Below are positions 60,458 to 64,000 of a stretch of DNA of 64,000 bases, piece after piece. A program made the position numbers and the translations under genes. Numbering within the stretch: the stretch's first letter is position 1; every line of letters starts with the position of its first letter. The notes beneath the pieces were generated by a model. It saw nothing but the letters and a program-made list of their open reading frames with translations, was not told the origin of the DNA and did not search any database. Source of the DNA: Nakamurella sp. A5-74. GTDB taxonomy: Bacteria > Actinomycetota > Actinomycetes > Mycobacteriales > Nakamurellaceae. Location of the stretch: positions 62,001 to 126,000 of the forward strand of contig NZ_CP159218.1 in assembly GCF_040438885.1 (NCBI RefSeq). Direction: 5' to 3'.

Positions 60458-61000
60458 ATGAAGAAACAGGCAAGAACAGCGTTGTTCGGTCTGATGTGTG
60501 CGGTGTTCGCGGTGTGGGGGATCGGGGCCGCCGGCGGAGCCTCCGCATCCACTGCTCCTGCGGTGCAGCAGTCAGCGGCGGTGCAGGCAGCGGTGGTGAA
60601 CGCCGCAGCGGCCACGCTCCATTGCCGCGATCACTCCGCGGAATCCAAGCCGGTCTCCGGCAAGGTCGTCGTGCCGACCAGCTACTGCTACGACCCCGAC
60701 ACCTCGAACCACCGCGGCTGGCACGACTACTGCACGAGCTCACCCGACTCGGTGTACATCTCCAGCGGTGCGCCGTTCGGTATCGGCAGCGGCACTGTCA
60801 ACTTCCGCGGCCCGTGTGCCCGCCACGACATGTGCCTGCAGTCGACCCATTCGCACAGCACGTGCGACGGACCCTTGCTGAGCAACCTGAAGAAGAACTG
60901 CACCCAGAAGTTCAATGCAGCCAATCCCGCGCGGTACAAGTGCTACGCCGTGGCGTACACCTACTACCTGGTCATCAAGGTGAAGACCGCGATCTCCTGA
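60458..61000 (+). CDS. Secreted phospholipase A2
   Basis: A 180-residue prokaryotic phospholipase A2. The signal peptide is MKKQARTALFGLMCAVFAVW plus GIGAAGGASAS, with cleavage near residue 31. The catalytic His-Asp is in RGPCARHDMCLQSTHSHSTC; the calcium loop is probably the SYCYDPDTSNHRGWHDYC region. Several Cys suggest two or more disulfides in the exported protein. It would hydrolyse the sn-2 ester of phospholipids outside the cell. A strong hairpin follows the stop. Confidence 0.9.
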   Translation: MKKQARTALFGLMCAVFAVWGIGAAGGASASTAPAVQQSAAVQAAVVNAAAATLHCRDHSAESKPVSGKVVVPTSYCYDPDTSNHRGWHDYCTSSPDSVYISSGAPFGIGSGTVNFRGPCARHDMCLQSTHSHSTCDGPLLSNLKKNCTQKFNAANPARYKCYAVAYTYYLVIKVKTAIS

Positions 61001-61020
61001 CGCAGGCCCCGTCCGTACCT

Positions 61021-61066
61021 CACACTGATGATCAGCCGGCCCACCGGTCGGCTGATCATCGGTGTG
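61021..61066 (+). terminator. Strong hairpin terminator after phospholipase A2
   Basis: CACACTGATGATCAGCCG (61021-61038) pairs with CGGCTGATCATCGGTGTG (61049-61066): an 18-bp stem with one G-U pair and a 10-base loop, 20 bases after the stop. No T-run follows. It ends shortly before the TetR start. Confidence 0.75.
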
Positions 61067-61078
61067 AGGTGGCGGTTG

Positions 61079-61786
61079 ATGATGACCCAACGGCGGACCG
61101 GGGAACAGACCAGACAACTGCTCATCGACGTGGGACTCTCGATGCTGCTGCGGCGGGGGATCTCTGCGGCCGTCGGTCACATCCGGTTGCAGGAGGTGCT
61201 GCGCAAGGCGGGGCTCACCTCGGGGGCGGCCTATCGGCTGTGGCCGGACCAGGAGGCCTTCCAGCGAGACCTCGCGGTGGCCGCGACCAGGCGGCGGTTC
61301 GACGATCCGGTCTCCGGCACGATGGCCAGGATCGGACCGATCATCGATGATCACCTGCCGCTGACCACCGTGGTGCGCGAGGGTTGCGCCGCCCACATCG
61401 AGAGCCTGGAGGGTGGGGGGACGACACCGTTCCTGATCGCTCTCACCATTCGCGCGACGGCAATCGCGTCCGACGACCTGCGCCGGGCCAGCCAGGAACG
61501 ACACGCCGATTCCGTCCAGAGGTTCGCGGCGCTCTATGCGTCCCTGATGGGCTCCTACGGCAGGACGATGCGACCGGGACGGAGCATCGAGGAGTTCGCC
61601 GGATCGATGGCAGCCCTGGGGGAAGGCTTTGCGCTGCAGGCAATCGAAGGGATCCCGCACCCGAGGATGCCGGGTCCTGACGGTACCGAGTGGACGCTGT
61701 TCGGACTCGGCGTCTGGAGTCTGGTGGAAGGGTTCACCTGGCTCCGCGACGATCCGGCCCTCGTCCCAACCCGCTCAGCGCAGTGA
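61079..61786 (+). CDS. TetR-family transcriptional regulator
   Basis: A 235-residue regulator. The N-terminal HTH is TRQLLIDVGLSMLLRRGISA with LQEVLRKAGLTSGAAYRLWP; the rest is an all-helical ligand domain ending SLVEGFTWLRDDPALVPTRS. A start at ATG 61079 or 61082 is preferred because further upstream the frame would enter the hairpin. Target unknown; the neighbouring aldo/keto reductase is convergent. Confidence 0.85.
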   Translation: MMTQRRTGEQTRQLLIDVGLSMLLRRGISAAVGHIRLQEVLRKAGLTSGAAYRLWPDQEAFQRDLAVAATRRRFDDPVSGTMARIGPIIDDHLPLTTVVREGCAAHIESLEGGGTTPFLIALTIRATAIASDDLRRASQERHADSVQRFAALYASLMGSYGRTMRPGRSIEEFAGSMAALGEGFALQAIEGIPHPRMPGPDGTEWTLFGLGVWSLVEGFTWLRDDPALVPTRSAQ

Positions 61787-61825
61787 CCGGTGCGACGCGA
61801 TCCGGATCCTCCGAGAACACCGGTT

Positions 61826-62710
61826 TCAGACGCCGGTGGCCATGTCCAACCGGGACTGCTGGTCTGCGCTGAGCTCGAGATCCGTTGCGGCGGCGGATGA
61901 TCGGGCGGTCTCCGGGCGGGACGACCCGGGAATCGGGACGACGACGGGTGACGTGGCGAGCATCCAGGCGAGCGTCACCTGCTGCGGGCTGGCGTCGAGC
62001 TCGTCGGCCACCTGCTGGAACGCGGCGTAGCTGGACCCGAGATCGGATGCCTTCGAGATTCCACCCAAAGGTGACCACGGCAGGAACGCGATGCCCAGCT
62101 CGGAGCACAGCTCGAGCTCCGGGCGGGACGACAGGAACGCGGGCGAGTACTGGTTCTGCACGGACGCGAGCCGGCCACCCAGGATGTTCTGCGCCTGCCG
62201 GATCTGCTCCGGGTTGGCGTTGGAGATCCCGGCCTGCCGGATCTTGCCCTCGTCCAGCAGGTCACGCAGGGTCCCGACGGAGTCCTCGTACGGGACCGTC
62301 GGATCGGGGCGGTGGTACTGGTAGAGACCGATCGCGTCGATCCCCAGGCGCCGCAGCGACGCCTCACAGGCTGCGCGCAGGTGCTCCGGCGAACCGTCCT
62401 GTTCCCAGCTGTCCGGCAGCGACCGGGTGTGGCCACCCTTGGTGGCGACCAGGACGTCATCGGTGTCGCCGCTCCAGCTGCGCAGGGCCTCGGCGATCAG
62501 GCTCTCGTTGTGGCCGACCTCCTCGTCGTCGACGTGCCCCGCCAGGTGATAGGCGTCGGCGGTGTCGATCAGCCGCACGCCGGCATCGAGCGAGGCGTGG
62601 ATGGTGGCGATGGCGGCGGCGCGATCTTCCGGACGGCCCTCAATGGACAGCGGCATTCCGCCGAGTCCGATGGCCGACACGGTTGTCTGTCCGATGGTTC
62701 TGGTGTGCAT
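61826..62710 (-). CDS. Aldo/keto reductase
   Basis: A 294-residue NADPH-dependent reductase. MHTRTIGQTTVSAIGLGGMP opens the barrel, RLIDTADAYHLAG carries the catalytic Asp and Tyr, LVATKGGHTRS the Lys, and LYQYHRPDPTVPYEDSVG the His. The cofactor region is VVVPIPGSSRPETARSSA. Substrate unknown; likely carbonyl detoxification. ATG 62710 is the family-like start. Confidence 0.92.
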   Translation of the reverse strand: MHTRTIGQTTVSAIGLGGMPLSIEGRPEDRAAAIATIHASLDAGVRLIDTADAYHLAGHVDDEEVGHNESLIAEALRSWSGDTDDVLVATKGGHTRSLPDSWEQDGSPEHLRAACEASLRRLGIDAIGLYQYHRPDPTVPYEDSVGTLRDLLDEGKIRQAGISNANPEQIRQAQNILGGRLASVQNQYSPAFLSSRPELELCSELGIAFLPWSPLGGISKASDLGSSYAAFQQVADELDASPQQVTLAWMLATSPVVVPIPGSSRPETARSSAAATDLELSADQQSRLDMATGV

Positions 62711-62811
62711 ACCCGGACGGTACCCACCTGAGGCGGTCGAGCAAACGGAGGCAGCCGGGACCCGGGTCCGTTCTTGACGGGATGCCGGCACCCTCCTCGT
62801 CGCCTGCTCGT

Positions 62812-63939
62812 TCACCGGATCTGCGGTGGTCGAGCGATGGAGGAGCCGAGAGCCCGATCGATCGGCGGATGGACCGCTCGGTCGCCGCGCACGGCCGGCA
62901 GGACGATCCGGACGGCGAGGCCACCCTCCGGTAGCGCCGCAGCGGTGACGGTTCCGCCGTGGGCCGCGACGATCGAGCGGACAATGGTCAGGCCGAGGCC
63001 CACCCCTGCGGTGTGGGACAGCCGGGTGGCGGACAACCGTTGGAACGGTTCGAACAGCCGGGGCACCTGGTCGGGTGGTACCAAGGGTCCTGAGTTGGAG
63101 ACGATCACCGTTCCCGGCCAGGCCACCCTGACCAGGACCCAGCCGTCGTCGACGTTGTACTTGAGGGCGTTGTCCACGAGGTTCTGGATCAGCCGTTCCA
63201 GCAACGTCGGCTCACCGGCCACCGTCGTCGGCTCCAGCTCACGCAGGATGCGCAGCCCGCGGGTGCCGGCGACCCTTCCGAGCACTTCGTCGGCCACGGC
63301 CGCCAGGTCCACCGGCTGGACCGACACCACTCCCTGGTCGCTCTCCGCCAGGGTCAGCAGACCTTCGATGAGGTGTTCGCTCCGCGCGTTGGTCCCCAGC
63401 AGTTGGCGGGACAGCAGTTCCTGTTGCTCGACGGTGAGGTGTCTGCCCATGCTCACCTCGATGAGGGTGCGCTGGGTCGCCAGCGGGGAGCGCAACTCGT
63501 GGGAGGCATTGGCGGTGAACCGACTCTGTGCCTGGTAGGCACCGCCGACCCGCTCCAGCAGCTGATCGATCGAATCCGCCAGTCGCCGGGACGGATCGTT
63601 CCCGATCGCACCCACCCGCAGACCGAGGTTCGTCGGCCCGAACTGCCCCACCCGGAGCGCCAGGTCGTCCAGCGGGCGCAGGCACCACCGTGGGAGGACG
63701 TAGAGCAACCATCCGGTGAATGCCGTGGTGACCACCAGCTCGATGACTGCCAGCGTGGGGTTGAAGACGGTGCAGCCGTTGAGCCCGTCGACCCAGGTGT
63801 CGCCGCACGAGGGTGCCTTCTGCAGCATCATCCGGACGAGATCCAGGCCGACATCGAGAGCGATCGACAGGTAGAGGTATCCCACGACGAGGCAGGCCGA
63901 CGCCGTGGCCATGATCCGGATCCGGAGGTTCAGCTGCAC
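62812..63939 (-). CDS. Two-component sensor histidine kinase
   Basis: A 375-residue membrane kinase. Two helices (ATASACLVVGYLYLSIALDV and AVIELVVTTAFTGWLLYVLP) flank a short outer loop with two Cys (APSCGDTW, LNGCTVF). A HAMP-like segment follows. The H-box is FTANASHELRSPLATQRTLI, the N-box NLVDNALKYN and the G-box TAGVGLGLTIVRSIVAAHGG. The GTG at 63939 starts three bases after the response-regulator stop, so the pair is one operon. Stimulus unknown. Confidence 0.92.
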   Translation of the reverse strand: MQLNLRIRIMATASACLVVGYLYLSIALDVGLDLVRMMLQKAPSCGDTWVDGLNGCTVFNPTLAVIELVVTTAFTGWLLYVLPRWCLRPLDDLALRVGQFGPTNLGLRVGAIGNDPSRRLADSIDQLLERVGGAYQAQSRFTANASHELRSPLATQRTLIEVSMGRHLTVEQQELLSRQLLGTNARSEHLIEGLLTLAESDQGVVSVQPVDLAAVADEVLGRVAGTRGLRILRELEPTTVAGEPTLLERLIQNLVDNALKYNVDDGWVLVRVAWPGTVIVSNSGPLVPPDQVPRLFEPFQRLSATRLSHTAGVGLGLTIVRSIVAAHGGTVTAAALPEGGLAVRIVLPAVRGDRAVHPPIDRALGSSIARPPQIR

Positions 63940-63942
63940 GGT

Positions 63943-64000
63943 CTACTCGCCCAGGCGATAGCCGGCGCGCAGCACGGTGTGCAGGACCGGCGGATCACCC
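63943..64000 (-). CDS. Response regulator C-terminus (partial)
   Basis: Only the last 18 residues are in the window: GDPPVLHTVLRAGYRLGE. The TVxxxGYRLG ending is that of OmpR/PhoB-type winged-helix regulators. It continues beyond the window on the minus strand and is the partner of the histidine kinase. Confidence 0.85.
   Translation of the reverse strand, partial: GDPPVLHTVLRAGYRLGE

Overview
The window is GC-rich DNA with actinobacterial features: many GTG and TTG starts, ATGA/GTGA gene overlaps, MsiK-type ABC sugar importers without their own ATPase, LacI/IclR/MarR/MerR/TetR regulators, a CGNR zinc-finger protein and secreted phospholipase A2. A Nakamurella-like or related high-GC actinomycete is a guess from gene style only. 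No rRNA, tRNA or CRISPR array was recognised.

Layout. (1) 1-8.6 kb is a mobile-element zone. A frameshifted serine resolvase with an upstream res-like region is followed by a DUF6226-type gene and signal peptidase I, then a second copy of the res-like region. Next come two IS1380-family elements and one IS4-family element packed end to end on TTAA sites. A MerR regulator, a 49-residue Cys-rich protein and an arsC remnant follow. (2) 8.7-24.4 kb is a patchwork of unrelated small modules: an alpha/beta hydrolase, a HIT fragment, a decayed phosphotransferase with a GNAT, a membrane protein, a lipoprotein, a beta-propeller protein, two mirror-image ECF sigma/membrane-partner pairs, DinB, a YunG remnant and another membrane protein. 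They are separated by about ten copies of a short imperfect inverted repeat (GTCTC...GATC...GAGAC, mostly 28 bp). The patch also holds an IS630 element split by an IS21 element. This module-plus-site array is the best candidate for something undescribed.

(3) 24.7-33.6 kb is a sugar locus: a LacI regulator, solute-binding protein, two permeases, a GH5-like glycosidase and a GH38 alpha-mannosidase. Together they suggest import and hydrolysis of mannosides. (4) 34-49.7 kb is a catabolic island. A cytochrome P450 with its [3Fe-4S] ferredoxin and reductase is followed by a flavin hydroxylase, extradiol dioxygenase and FAH-family hydrolase, in one tight operon behind a strong 35-bp dyad. Around it lie a class II aldolase/decarboxylase, a bicupin, a TAXI-type binding protein, an MBL-fold hydrolase, an IclR regulator, aldehyde and alcohol dehydrogenases, an ABM-domain protein and an ornithine-cyclodeaminase-like protein. 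The genes together suggest oxidation, ring cleavage and processing of an aromatic compound; the substrate cannot be read from sequence.

(5) 49.7-53.8 kb is another eroded zone with resolvase, Lrp/AsnC and ISL3 transposase remnants around an intact MarR/NmrA-like divergent pair. (6) 53.8-64 kb is chromosomal in style: a second ABC sugar importer, an OhrR/Ohr peroxide pair, a quinone-oxidoreductase-like MDR protein, a CGNR protein, phospholipase A2, TetR, an aldo/keto reductase and a two-component system cut by the window edge.
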